In this document: piece after piece, positions 20,701 through 31,369 of the stretch | Layout of the letters: every line of letters starts with the position of its first letter | Numbering within the stretch: position 1 is the first letter of the stretch | NCBI GenBank assembly: GCA_963682175.1 | Contig: OY821772.1 | Location: 43,608,925 to 43,672,924 of the forward strand | Direction of reading: 5' to 3' | Source: Triglochin maritima | Lineage: Eukaryota > Streptophyta > Magnoliopsida > Alismatales > Juncaginaceae | DNA: 64,000 bases | Notes under the pieces: generated by a model | Database searches by the model: none | Seen by the model: only the letters and a program-made list of their open reading frames with translations | Told to the model about the DNA's origin: nothing | Position numbers and translations under genes: made by a program

Positions 20701-22766
20701 CTCATCCTTGATGTCGCAGTACATCATCTTCCCAATTTCTAACTGCACCTTCTTGAAGACACCCACCGTATACAACTCGCTCAATTGCCTCTCGAATGGA
20801 TATTTCGAAATCAATTGCGGAGTCTTATGCTGACAATCGAAATCAGACTGAGCTTCCTTCTCATACTTGTGGCGTAGTGCGAGTTCGTATTGTTGAACGA
20901 ACTGCTTAAGTGTCGTCCTTGATGTGAGGTACTTATCGAAGAAGGCGTTCATACCCTCACTTCTCTGGGTTGATGCCATTCCGGCGGAAAAACAATCCCG
21001 CGAAAATGCAGGTACCCAGTGCTCTCGAATTGCATAAATGGATCGGAGCCAATTATTGTCGTGCAACTCGAAATCATCTAGAAATCCCTGCCAATTCCGC
21101 TCGAATTCTGCCGGAGTCTTGGAATCGAATACACAGTTGTTGAGGTCAAACAACGTATGCTCCCGGTACTTCTTGGGCAGCTTCACAGGGGCCTTATTCA
21201 TTATGTGCCATATACAAAATCTGTGCCGCGCTTCAGGGAACACAGTCCTCACATCCGAAGCTATGGCGCCACATTGGTCTGTTATGATCGCCGGGGGGCT
21301 TGTATCTGCACACAACGCGATCAAGATAAAAACATATGTTAATCCGGACAGAAATAACGTAAACCGGACAGACGTCAAGGGTAAACCGGACGAGCAAAAG
21401 ACGTAAACCGGACAGACATAAGGGATAAACCGGACGAGCAAAAGACGTAAACCGGACAGGCGTCAAGGGTAAACCAGACAGACGTAAGGGATAAACCGGA
21501 CGCGCAAAAAACGTAAACCGGACAGACGTAAGGGATAAACCGGACGAGCAAAATACGTAAACCGGACAGACGTAAGGGATAAAACGGACGAGCAAAAGAC
21601 GTAAACCGGACAGACGTAAGGGATAAACAGGACGAGCAAAAGACGTAAACAGGACAGACGTAAGGGATAAACTGGACGAGCAAAATACGTAAACCGGACA
21701 GACGTAAAGGAGTAACCGGACGAGCAAAAGACGTAAAACGGACAGACGTAAGGGAGTAACCGGACAGGCACACAACGTAAAATGGACAAAGCCGGACAAA
21801 ATAAAACACGTACCGTTCATGCACGTCAACCATGTTTGGAACAACCAAATGTAATTTTGTGTCGTCTCGGAAGAGAGGAGTGCGCAACCGAGTAGGACGG
21901 ACTGGTAGTGGTGATTTACCCCCACAAATGGGGCAAAAGGCATGTCATACTTGTTTGTTATGTATGTTGTGTCGAAACATATTGCATCTCCAAAGTAAGA
22001 GTAAGCAGCTCGAGAACGACTGTCGGCCCAGAACACATTTCGTAGTCTGCCTTCGTCGTCCATATCCATTACGTAAAAGAAGCGGGAATCATTCTTCTGC
22101 ATCCTGATGAAATAATCTTGGATAGCTTGCGCATCTCCTGGTCCCATTTTGAGGTTTCTAACCTCGTTCACAACATTCCTGCGAAACATAATTTTTATGA
22201 CAAAGCTAAATGCGTAACTTCAACCAGGTTAAGTGGAGAATAAATAACCTTAGGTCCTGCTCGTTGAAAGACAATTTATCGTGACCTCCAGCTTCGACCA
22301 CAAAAGATTGCATGGTCTTGGCGGCAGATATACCGGCAGCATCATTGCACGAAATGCGTGCTCTGGCGGACTCCGGGACGGATCGTTTTTGTCGGAGGAA
22401 GCGCATCTGGTCTTCCGACAGCATGGCGTGATTATGTTCGAGATCTACGTAGTTAATTACGTAGCCTCTGGATGGATTACCGGAGATCCTAATCCGCGCA
22501 GTGCATTCGACCCTACCGGATAACCTATGTTTCGGTCTACCTTCACCTTGGTTTCCGGGAGCATTACCTTCCTTTGAGCAAGTAAGAGTGGCCCATATTA
22601 CAACACCATGACCGTAATGAGATTGCCTTATCTTCACACCAAAACCACAGGAATCGGCGTATGAAACGTAAAATGCTTTGGCTTCTTCGAAGGAAGGAAA
22701 ATTCATCATCACTTGAGGGACGTTGGAGGCATGAGCCGGCTGTGAGGACACATTTACGAGTGCCAT
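20617..22766 (-). CDS. FAR1-type MULE transposase of element B, C-terminally truncated
   Basis: Exon 1 is 22766-22249, exon 2 is 22178-21814 and exon 3 is 21305-20617. Phases agree at both junctions, giving about 523 residues. Exon 1 has a FAR1 DNA-binding domain (FPSFEEAKAFYVSYADSCGF; C/H pattern ending LEHNHAM). Exons 2 and 3 have the MULE transposase core: ICFDTTYITNKYDMPFAPF (first Asp), PPAIITDQCGA (second Asp), CIWHIMNK, and TQRSEGMNAFFDKYL (probable catalytic Glu). The start was chosen at MALVNVSS because the relic C gene begins MEVINVSS at the same place. The conserved sequence stops near KMMYCDIKD, and the tail encodes repeat sequence. No SWIM zinc finger follows, so the protein is shorter than the usual 650-850 residues. 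A further exon may have been lost where the repeat array now lies. Confidence 0.78.
21340..21810. repeat. CCGGACA array, intron 2 of the B transposase gene
   Basis: A ~43-bp unit with two CCGGAC cores ~21-22 bp apart (AAACCGGACAGACGTAAGGG then ATAAACCGGACGAGCAAAAG) is repeated about ten times. It occupies almost all of the 21306-21813 intron. Confidence 0.93.
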
Positions 22767-22969
22767 TACAGTACAACAAAAATGGAGGAAGGAGAGAAGA
22801 AGGAATGGTTCGTAGGATCGGAATAACCTAGACACTCATATTTGTATCTCCGTGACGCGCCAAACAATAAGAAAGAAGACGGAGGACGTGCTGATTTGAA
22901 AAGCATTAAATGCGATGGTGGACGCATCGGGAAAATAAAACAACAGCAACAAAAAATCAGGAGTAAGTA

Positions 22970-23105
22970 GTTCGTCTGTCCGGAATAAGTGTTCCGTCTG
23001 TCCGGAATAAGTATTCCAACTGTCCGGAATAAATAGTAACTGTGTCCGGAATAAGTTACGTGCTTGTCCAGAAACTAAAGAAAATGAATGATGTGTGTGT
23101 CCGGA
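22970..23105. repeat. TCCGGA array upstream of the B transposase
   Basis: Six TCCGGAATAAGT-type units in 22976-23060, plus TGTCCGG at 23097, lie between the transposase start and the right end of the element. This is the presumptive promoter region. Confidence 0.88.
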
Positions 23106-23393
23106 AAAAAATGAATTTAATAAAGAGAAGGGAAGAAATAGGAGGACGAATGTTGAGTGTAGGAGCGCCAACATGATGAAAGAATGGAGTGATTTGAGAC
23201 GCATTAATGAGGGATGGCGAGGGATGGCGAAATTTGTACGAAACGAGGAATAAACTAAACAAAGAAATTGTTTCTGGGGAGAGAGCGAACTCAGCCGCGT
23301 CTGCTGACTGGGTTGCCCACATCAGCCATTCTGCTGACTGGGTTTGCAGCGTCCGTGACGCGAAGCGTTCAACAAACATTTCCCTTCTCTTTT

Positions 23394-24878
23394 TTATCGT
23401 AATCTTTCTTTGTGGTTCAAATCCCTTTCTTTTAGGTTGTTGTTTTAGCTTGGAGTTTGAGGGGTTTTTTTTTCATCCTCTTTTACTTTACCATTACATT
23501 TCATCTTATCCGTTTGTGTTTTCTGTCCTATCCTTACTTATGTCAAACTCCTTTTTGTGGGGTTATTTTCTTTTAGTCAGAGTTGATGTTTTTTTACCTG
23601 TGGCTGGTCTTTTGGCTTTTGTTTTCTGGAGTTGAAATTCATTTGTTGTCTAATTATTTAGCTGTTGTTTTTTCTTTAGCTCCTCCTTTTTGCTTAAACC
23701 CCAATGGGTGTTCTTGGTTTTAAAGTGCCTCTTTTACTTTTCTGTAACAATAATTCGTTATGTCACCCTTCTTGCTTTTACCTCTATTTTTTCCCGTACT
23801 TGTTTGCTATCCCACCCGGCCACCCTTCCTTTTTTGTGGTCCAAAACTCCAAATGAAGTTTTATGTTTTCTTTCTTCTTATCAATTTGGCTTTTACCTTT
23901 ACATTTTCTTACCCGTTGGTGTACACTATCATGCTCTTAGTCAGTCATTTTGCTTTTACCTTTTCGTTTACTCACTCGTTTGTGTTTACTATCCTACCCT
24001 TTCTTTATTTTGAAGTCCATTTATTCATTTTTTGGTTACACTAAATGTAGGTGGTTTAAACGAGTCTAGTCGAGCGAAATTTCGAGTCAAAAGTACAATA
24101 TTATGTTATTACTAAATATAAAAAAATAATTATAAATAGAAAGATAAAAAAATTCGAGCCGAACTTCAATTTTTTCCGAGTTCAAACGACTCATTTATCG
24201 AACCAAGTCGGAAGATTTTTTTTGTTTTTCATCAAAATCATTTGTTTTCAAGTTAAACCAGATTCGAACGTTTTTTAAGTCGAATTCGAGTCGAATCAAA
24301 ATTTACAACCTTAACTAAGTGGAGTTTCTTTTCTTCCTTTTTTGCATGTAGACATTGTGGAGGTTCGTTCTGACTCTAGTTTCGACTTTTCCTTCTCCTA
24401 AAATAAGGTAAAGCAGTATCTGAAGAGCAGGCAACACATACAACTAGCACATGTTATTGCTTCTGCTTTCTTATTGTTGAGATAGTTCATTGCTTTTGCT
24501 TCTTTATTTATTTGGGATGAGATTACCTTTATTGTGTGATGGGTAAACCATTTATTCATTGCACCCTTGGGTATTTTTGGCAATTTTACCAGGGGGTTAG
24601 TTACTTGCTTGAAGTTGGTAGTTTAATACTTTAATTCGCGTTGTTGGGTATTGTTAGCGATTGTACGAGGGGATTTGTTATTTAATTGAATTGGGTTGTT
24701 TAATTGATCTACCTGATGATTTTTTTTTCCTATATTACATAGTTGAGATACTTTACTAGCCATCGATAGGTCTTTTACTAGGGGTCTCTAGGTGTGTACC
24801 TTTAGTTGAGTGGTATGGTACTTCTAGATCACGACTTATTTGTAATTTTACTTTTGAAATCAGTTACAAAATAGTAAA
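23394..24878. other. Intergenic; includes a degenerate hAT-like repeat at 24050-24310
   Basis: The first part (23390-24050) is T-rich on the plus strand; its open frames are hydrophobic by composition only. The 24050-24310 part (ACGAGTCTAGTCGAGCGAAA ... GAATTCGAGTCGAATC) is an inverted relative of the repeat at 39538-39823. Confidence 0.5.
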
Positions 24879-25033
24879 TAATTATTCTGAACTGCTAAAC
24901 ATCGCCCCAAAATTACTTAAATCGCCCCTTGAAATTACCAAATTGCCCTTCCTCCTATTTTTGCTTATATATCTCACAATTTCACTCTTTTTTCAAAACT
25001 TTCTCTTCCTATACCTACTACACAAGATTACGA

Positions 25034-27729
25034 ATGTCTCGGAGGCCAGGGAAGCAGCCAGCAGTTCCCCCGGTGTACCCGTATGAGGTAACATTACGTT
25101 ATTTATTTGTTTTAAAAAAAAAAAAAAAAAAAAAAAAAGTCGTCGGCGTCCGAGGGAGACGCCCCCCGCATGGGGCGGGCGTCCGAGGAAGCCGCTCCCC
25201 CTATGGGGGGAGCGGCTTCCGAGGACGCCCGACCCATGCGGGGGGCGTTTCCCTCGGACGCCGACCCGAAGCGGGAGACGTCTGCGGAAGACGTCTCCCC
25301 GATGGGGGAGACGTCTTCCGCAGACGTCTCCCCGTAGGAGGAGGCGTCTCCGACAGACGCCTCCACCTTGCGGGAGGCGTCTCTCGCAGACGCCTCCGCC
25401 TTTTTTGTTTTTTTAATTAATAAATATCATAATTACTTTAATAAATAGTGATAAATCAAAAAAATTAATTTAACAAATTCTTTTTAAGTTTAACATTTGT
25501 GATATTTAGTTTTAACAAATTTTGATTTAGTTTATATATTGTTTTAATTTAGTTTAACAAATTTTGATTTAGTTTAACAATTTTGATAATTAAGTTTAAC
25601 AAATTTTGATTTAGTTTAACAATTTTGATAAATATGATAATTTAGTTTAACAAATTTAACAAATTTGTATTTAAAATTTCAATAAATAGTCATCGGGTCA
25701 CAGTGGAGGGAGAGGCAAGTCGATACCATTACACGCCTTCCGTTCTTTAGAGGATGATTCAGCACCGCGTCATCCACGTAGACGGGGGATATCTGCTTCG
25801 GTCAGGAGGGAGAGGGAGGCATTACGTCGTCGTGAGGAGGAGGATGATTCCTTCGATGATGAGCATGTAGATAGTTTCGACGACGAGAGCGACGATGATG
25901 GCCCGTATGATGTGCGGCCGGAGGTGGAGAGGCAGGGGGATTATAGCGGAGGACGTGGTCGAGCGGGTACTTCTACTTCCGCCGGATGGATGGTGCGGAA
26001 GGGTAGGGGTGGGAGGTTTACGGCCGGGGATTCGAGCTCGTGCACTGTTGATCCCCGCGCTCAGAAGAAGAAGAGGGTCCAGGACGATTCTTGGATCGTG
26101 AGCAGTATGACGCCTGGTGGTCCTTTAGATGGGAGCGTCATTCCTAGTTTCTGGGGTCACATTGCTAGACGGATCTGGGACGGAGAGGATCGGAAGGTTC
26201 TGAAGTGCCAGAATCGGCACAGAGCCTGTACAGCACTACAGGGTTGGCGGTCTACACTGAGTGCTGATATCAGAGAGGAGATTAGTGCCACGCATTTGGG
26301 GCACTTACCGTACAGCATGTTCCCTTATCTCGACATGCCTTTGATTTCGGCGTTTGTGGAGCGGTGGCAGCCTGACACCAACACTTTCCACATGCCTTTC
26401 GGAGAGATGACGATCATGCTTCACGATGTTTTCCAGATCCTGCGACTTCCTGTGGATGGTCGTCTGGTTAGTGCTCAGGGGTCGACGTCTGAGCTGAGGT
26501 GTTATGTGGCAGAGTTGCTTGGTGTCACACCTGATGGTCTGGCGAGAGATACAGCTTTATGGAGTGGTGGTGGTGTCGGCATCGACTCCCTTGAGGACCT
26601 ATGCAGACGGGCACGACCTCCGCGGGCCGATGATACACAGTTGACGGCGTACCTATTCTTGATGCTCGGAGCCGTCTTGTTTGTCGACAAGAGTGGTTGT
26701 CGGATCAGACCACGCGATCTACTGGAGGCTAGGGACCCGGAGACCGTTCGTGAGTACTCGTGGGGGTCAGCGACGTTGGCATACCTGTACCGGCAGCTTG
26801 GGATAGCTAGCCGTGCGGATTGTTCTGGGATTGCAGGTTGTCTTACGCTGCTGCAGGCGTGGATATACGAGTACTTTCCTGCATTCCGCCCGCATCGTGA
26901 GCGGAAGATTATCGACGAGGGTCATCCACGTTCGGGTATGTGGGTTGTCCGGAGCGAGGACAAGAGCGATGGACGATTGCGTTCCATCCGCGCACGGCTA
27001 GATCATATGACTGCATCAGAGGTATCAAACTTTACACCATTTATTTAATTTTAAGATGTATTATTATTAATGTGTTAAACTTTAGGTGGAGTGGTTACCC
27101 TATGGTCCTGACCCAGCAGCGGATGTCCCGAGGACTTTATTGATGGGTCTTATTCGTTATCGGGATATCATAGAGCCTTATATGCCCGATCGGGTCTTGC
27201 GTCAGTTAGGATATGTTCAGGTGATCCCGGTTGACATCCCGACACCAGAGCATGCGGTGCGGTCTGCGACAGCAGCGACGTACGACGTCAGGTTCCCCGC
27301 TTCTACAGCGGAATCGACTTGGCGGACATTTCCGAGATCATGCCGATTGTTCCTTGGCGACTTCAGACGTAGTCGCGACCCCTCCGAGTGTGATGCACGT
27401 TATCTTGATTGGTTCGGTACTTACTCACATCCTATCATCGTCCGTGGTGCCTCCCGGAGAGCAGATCGACCACCAGATAGGACGTGTGGCGATCTGGTAA
27501 TTTTTTCATTTTATCTAAATTTATTTGTACCGTATAATTTGTTAATGTACGCTAATGTTAATGTTATGTGCAGTGGATGGGTAAGATGATACGGGCTGTA
27601 GACCCAATCTTGCAGATGAGGGATGAGCTGCCAGACGATGCCAGAGCTGCATGCGGAGATGTGGATCAGATCATACAGTCATGGCATACTCAGTTAGGCA
27701 TCTCCGACCATGATTCGGATGATGAGTAG
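25034..27729 (+). CDS. Plant-mobile-domain (PMD) protein carried by MULE A2
   Basis: Exons are 25034-25087, 25690-27021, 27086-27496 and 27574-27729. They give 18, 444, 137 and 52 codons (650 residues), all phase 0. The N-terminus is basic and acidic (RRRGISAS, EEEDDSFDDEHVDSFDDESD). The middle carries the PMD (aminotransferase-like) fold seen in MAIN/MAIL1-type proteins: LGHLPYSMFPYLDMPLISAF, VERWQPDTNTFHMPFGEMTI, then FQILRLPVDGRLVS. The C-terminus is acidic (ISDHDSDDE). Host PMD proteins act in the nucleus in silencing and genome stability. The function of the element-borne version is unknown; a role in counter-silencing or DNA binding is only a suggestion. The gene converges on the transposase gene, and intron 1 holds the 33-bp hairpin array. 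PMD genes inside transposons are known in plants. Confidence 0.87.
25145..25400. repeat. 33-bp hairpin array in intron 1 of the A2 PMD gene
   Basis: Cores start at about 25145, 25178, 25211, 25244, 25277, 25310, 25343 and 25376: eight units at 33-bp spacing. Sequence drifts from GGCGTCC to AGCGGCTTCC, GAGACGTCTTCC and back to GGCGTCT, yet the period is constant. Each unit is a GC-rich hairpin. The array follows the first splice donor and an A24-type run. Confidence 0.92.
25450..25675. repeat. AT-rich TTTGATTTAGTTTAACAAA repeats in PMD intron 1
   Basis: Short AT-rich words repeated up to the acceptor at 25689. Counterpart of 9300-9530. Confidence 0.75.
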
Positions 27730-28064
27730 GCTTAGTATTTGTGTTTGTTTATCTGTTGTACGCTTAGTATTTGTGTTTGCTTATCTGTGGTACGCTTAGT
27801 ATTTGCATTTATATTTGTTTATCTGTTGTACGCTTATTATTTATTATTTGTGTTTGTGTTTGCGAACATGTCGTACGCTTATTGTTTGTATTTGTGTTTT
27901 GCTTATCTGTTGTACCCTTATTATTTGTATTTGTGTTTGATAACCTTTCGTACTATTATATATAATGCAAATAAAGCAAACATATCAAAAACATATTACA
28001 TAATAAAGCAACACTATATAATGTACAAACATATCAAAACATATTACATAATTATACAAACATA
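27730..28064. repeat. AT-rich tandem repeats between the convergent A2 genes
   Basis: Units with GTTTATCTGTTGTACGCTTA and TTTGTATTTGTG (27735-27960), then CATATCAAAACATATTACAT repeats (27978-28080), fill the space between the two stop codons. The last repeat encroaches on the transposase 3' end. Confidence 0.85.
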
Positions 28065-31000
28065 TCAAAACATATTACATAATTGTTGCCAATATGCTAT
28101 CCTATGTTGGTACTCCAGCTCCCATCCAATAACACTCTCATCTCGTATTTGATACCACAGAGTCGCTATAGGAGGTACGGGGAATCCCTCATTCAATTCC
28201 AAACGAATGTAATGAGCGTAACTCCCTAAATGAGCAATAATCAACTCTCTGCACGGTCTCGTCACGGTAGGCGGACTCTCCCAAGGTAGAACTGTAAGAC
28301 ATGGGTACAACGAACCATCATTTCCGAGAGAGAAGAACATAACTGCACACTTGTAAAAATTTGCAATGGGAAACAAGTCCGTCCACGTCTCCATATAGTG
28401 ATTCTCGCCACAAGGTCCCCCGCCCCAATTAATCCGGTGACGAGCCTCCGCCACACCGTCGTAGTATACGTGCTCATAAAAAGATGGGTTCGCAGCTATC
28501 TCATTTGAAATCGAACGACGGGCGAGTTGCCAATTGTCTTCACCACCGTGGAAAACATCGGCGACACATCGAAATCCACAGTTTCCATCAGCACGTACAT
28601 CATTCCACTGGTGTAGGAATGGCATAATGATTCCTGGAATTCTATCTCCATATGGGAAGTCGTCTACGTCAGCCCGCCCAGTCACTACAATATGAACAAA
28701 AAATACAGTTACATATAATAACAAAAGATACATATTTACTGAAATAAATAACAAAATAATAATAATAATAAATGTAAGGATGGTATACCTGATCCTCCTC
28801 TCACTGACGAAGAACCAGAAGATCGACCACGACCTTTGCTTCCACTACCGGAAGAACGACCACGACCTCTACTCCCACTACCTGAAGATCGACCACTACC
28901 TCGCTCTGCATACTCAAACGCACTAGGGTCCCGTCGTGTCGACTTTCCCCTTGGTCGACCTCGTAGCTTTGTTTTTACTGCAGGCTCTTTCAAATTCGAA
29001 TGTTCGGGGTGTAGCTGCTCGAATAAAACCCGAGAGGCAGATCGAATTACGGTAGGGTCACTTCCTGCAATCTCATCAACCAGACTGCGAAAATGTTCGG
29101 CGTCTTGAGCTGCCTGAGACACAAACTCTGCGTTCCCGGCTCCTTCCCCAATGACAAGTGTCCTCCAGAACGAATGAATCTGCTCTAAGTAAATTCCGTT
29201 TTCTGATTCAAGACATCCACGGATGGTACATGCGCAAGGTATCCCATGAGAAGTCAGAAAAGCGCACTCGCAACGATATTCAACTTCATCATCTAACTGT
29301 TGCATTCTCTTCACCTCCTGACTCAGCAACTGCAAACAGTGATGCGAAACTCTACCATTTATGTGACGATATAGAGAATGTCCGAAATTAGTCAAATTTC
29401 GCCGTCTCGAGTCTTCAAGAAAGTTTCGAATATTCGTCAGCTGCATTTCAGTAGCCGCGTTGACGCGCTCGAAAAGAGTGTCCAGAGCTGCAGTCGATGT
29501 AGAAATCCACTCTTTTAGAGCCGAATGAGCACTTTCGACCCTACAATTCGTGGTGTTCCCAAAATGAAGGACTTTGTTCGTCCAATTCAGCACAAACTTT
29601 TCTTTATGCACTAACCACGTGGTGTCCAGATACTCCGTGATAGCCGGCCACGATCTATACAAATCTTTCAGAGCATACACAGCTCTATCATACTCGGCTT
29701 CTGAAGTAGAAAGCATGATCTTCCTCCATCTTCCACGCCTCAAAGTCTCTGCCATCTCCTTATTCTTGCCGAATACGTGGTACGCGTAATTCAATACGTC
29801 TTTGTTGATGTGCCATGTGCAGAGTAAATGAGCAGAGTCTGGAAAAACCTCTCTCACTGGTCGCATAAGGCCTAACTCCCGGTCTGTTATTATTGCAGTC
29901 GGGCTGACAGTCCCCAATAACAGATCTCTCAACTTCTCCATCACCCACAAATAACTGGAGTAAGATTCATCCATCAAAATCGCATATCCAATAAGGAAAT
30001 TCATGTTTGCTGGTGTGACCCCAATCATTTCGAACAAAGGCATCTTATACTTGTTCGTCTTGTAAGTCGAATCCATGCAGATAACGAAAGGATATGTCCG
30101 CAACAACTGGACTGACGTCGGATGTGCCAAAAAAGCGTGAGTGACGACATCAGTTTCTGGATCCGCCATAATCCAATGTAAGTACTCACACTGCACTGCT
30201 TGGTAGAGAAACTGCTGGACGGGATTCCGATCTTCAGATTTTGTCCTCCTCATGTAATCTCTGAAATTATAAATATGCCTTTGATTTGGATTGTCCTCCG
30301 GGAATTTTTCTTTTACTGCCTTCAAGATGTTCCGTGGTTTTGCTTGCGCCTCTGTCATATCACGAACAATCTTCTTCGCCCCAGAACTTAGACCACTAAT
30401 TTGACGATGACCCTCTGGATAAACTGCCAGTCTGTGGTTGTGATGTCCGTGAGCACTATTAAAAACCAAAACCCATCCATCACGATCTCGTCGCTCCACC
30501 ACTTTTATTAAGAAACGGCAACCGCAACCCTTTCTTTTGGTGTTTCTTCGAAGTGCAGTATCCATATCCCGAGACTCCATTTGATTTCGCCGGTCGCATC
30601 TCAAATAACAATCCATCCGACTATCTGATCTTGTTTTGTACGACGACACGACCAAAAAAAACCCAGCTCCGATAGCTACTTGTTTGGCCCATTTACATGC
30701 TTCATCGATTGTTGCAAAGATTTGTGTAGTTTGAAATAACTCACTGTAATCCACTCCATCACCACCGAAATCTGGAACCTACAAAAATAAAATCAAAATT
30801 AAAAAAAATTAAAAAATAAATTAGAAATTAAAAAATTTCAAAAATAATGTCGAAAATAAAAAAACAAAATCAAAATCAAAAAAAAAAAAAAATAGGCGTC
30901 TGTGTTACGCGCCTGCCCCATGGATGGGGCGTCTGTGTTAAACGCCTTCCCCAACGGTAAGGCGTCTGCGTAGGACGCCTGACCGAAGGGAAGGGCGTCT

Positions 31001-31205
31001 ACTACAGACGCCTTACCCATGGGGAGGACGTCTACATAAGACGCCTATCCCATGGGGGAGGCGTCTGCGTTAGACGCCTAGTCCATGGGGAGGGCGTCCT
31101 ACGCAGACGCCCTCACCATGGGGGAGGCGTCTAATGCAGACGCTCGGCCCAAAATTTGCCCCGCGCCAGGCTTACCTCACCCGATGCATCACCCTCGTTA
31201 GACAT
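28065..31205 (-). CDS. MULE transposase fused to an OTU cysteine-protease domain (A2, intact)
   Basis: Exons are 31205-31176, 30778-28789 and 28684-28065, with phases consistent, giving 879 residues. Residues ~20-130 form a FAR1/WRKY-GCM1-like zinc domain (CYLRCDR, GCGCRFLIK, GHHNHRL). The MULE core follows: D246 (CMDSTYKTNKYKMPLF), D309 (AIITDRELGL), CTWHINK ~330, and a probable catalytic Glu ~425 (RVESAHSALKEW). Next are a SWIM-like finger (CECAFLTSHGIPCAC, last ligand Cys), an AT-hook-like KLRGRPRGKS (~615) and an RG/SG-rich linker. The final ~205 residues are an OTU domain: ADGNCGFR (Asp and Cys of the active site) and SYAHYIRL (probable His). OTU enzymes cleave ubiquitin chains; cleavage here is inferred. 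It could instead mature the fusion or stabilise the transposase. The linker-OTU junction is an intron (28685-28788) whose removal keeps one reading frame. A1 is the deletion derivative. Confidence 0.9.
30895..31160. repeat. 33-bp hairpin array in intron 1 of the A2 transposase gene
   Basis: GGCGTCT starts at 30928, 30961 and 30994 and continues at the same period to about 31160. It is the same array as 4774-5037, inverted. It lies between exon 1 (10 codons) and exon 2. Confidence 0.92.
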
Positions 31206-31369
31206 TTTCGTGGTGTTTTTACTGATAAATTATGAATATACAAGACCATATGCCTTATTTATAGACACGGGACGATATGGGTATTAAATATATTGTTAAG
31301 GGCAATTTGGTAATTTCAAGGGGCGATTTAAGTAGTTTTGGGGCGACGTTTAGTAGTTCCCTAATTATT

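Larger units (their letters stand above)
16076..23384. mobile_element. MULE family B carrying Ulp1-like and FAR1-type transposase genes (~7.3 kb)
   Basis: The convergent gene pair (Ulp1-like plus strand, transposase minus strand) lies inside a segment flanked by the 9-bp word TTCTCTTTT on both sides (16067-16075 and 23385-23393). Reading inward, the ends are GAGTAGTTATATACGGACGC and, on the other strand, GGGAAATGTTTGTTGAACGC. They are weak inverted repeats with a shared G-ACGC motif at the same distance (14 bp). The right terminus is supported by the relic at 32.6-34.3 kb, whose corresponding end also begins GGGAAA. The word is pyrimidine-rich, so chance cannot be excluded. Next to each end is GCGTCCGTGACGCG, a near-palindrome. 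Confidence 0.65.
24887..31361 (-). mobile_element. MULE family A, copy A2 (apparently intact, 6,475 bp)
   Basis: The left end is CTGAACTGCTAAACATCGCC and the right end, reverse-complemented, is GGGAACTACTAAACGTCGCC. The inverted similarity runs for about 65 bp with few mismatches. TAATTATT lies immediately outside both ends (24879-24886 and 31362-31369), a perfect 8-bp duplication; taking 9 bp (TAATTATTC) also works if the left end is moved one base. Both genes are open across all exons with in-phase GT-AG junctions. This is the only copy in the window that could be autonomous. Confidence 0.92.

Noticed and set aside
20157..20742. Plus-strand frames with NKYTYSGQQIHLFRT repeats
   Set aside because: These are translations of the 22-bp CCGGACA array, with no start context or family resemblance.
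21233..21887. Overlapping minus-strand frames with VCPVYVFCSSGLSLTSVRFT-type repeats
   Set aside because: They translate the CCGGACA tandem array in the transposase intron; the conserved frame leaves at the splice donor (21813).
23207..24044. Hydrophobic open frames as membrane-protein exons
   Set aside because: The DNA is T-rich, which gives Phe/Leu-rich frames by composition; overlapping frames on the same strand look equally hydrophobic.
24929..25420. Open frame beginning in the A2 TIR and running through the 33-bp array
   Set aside because: It starts upstream of the PMD start in another frame and is open because the array period is a multiple of three.
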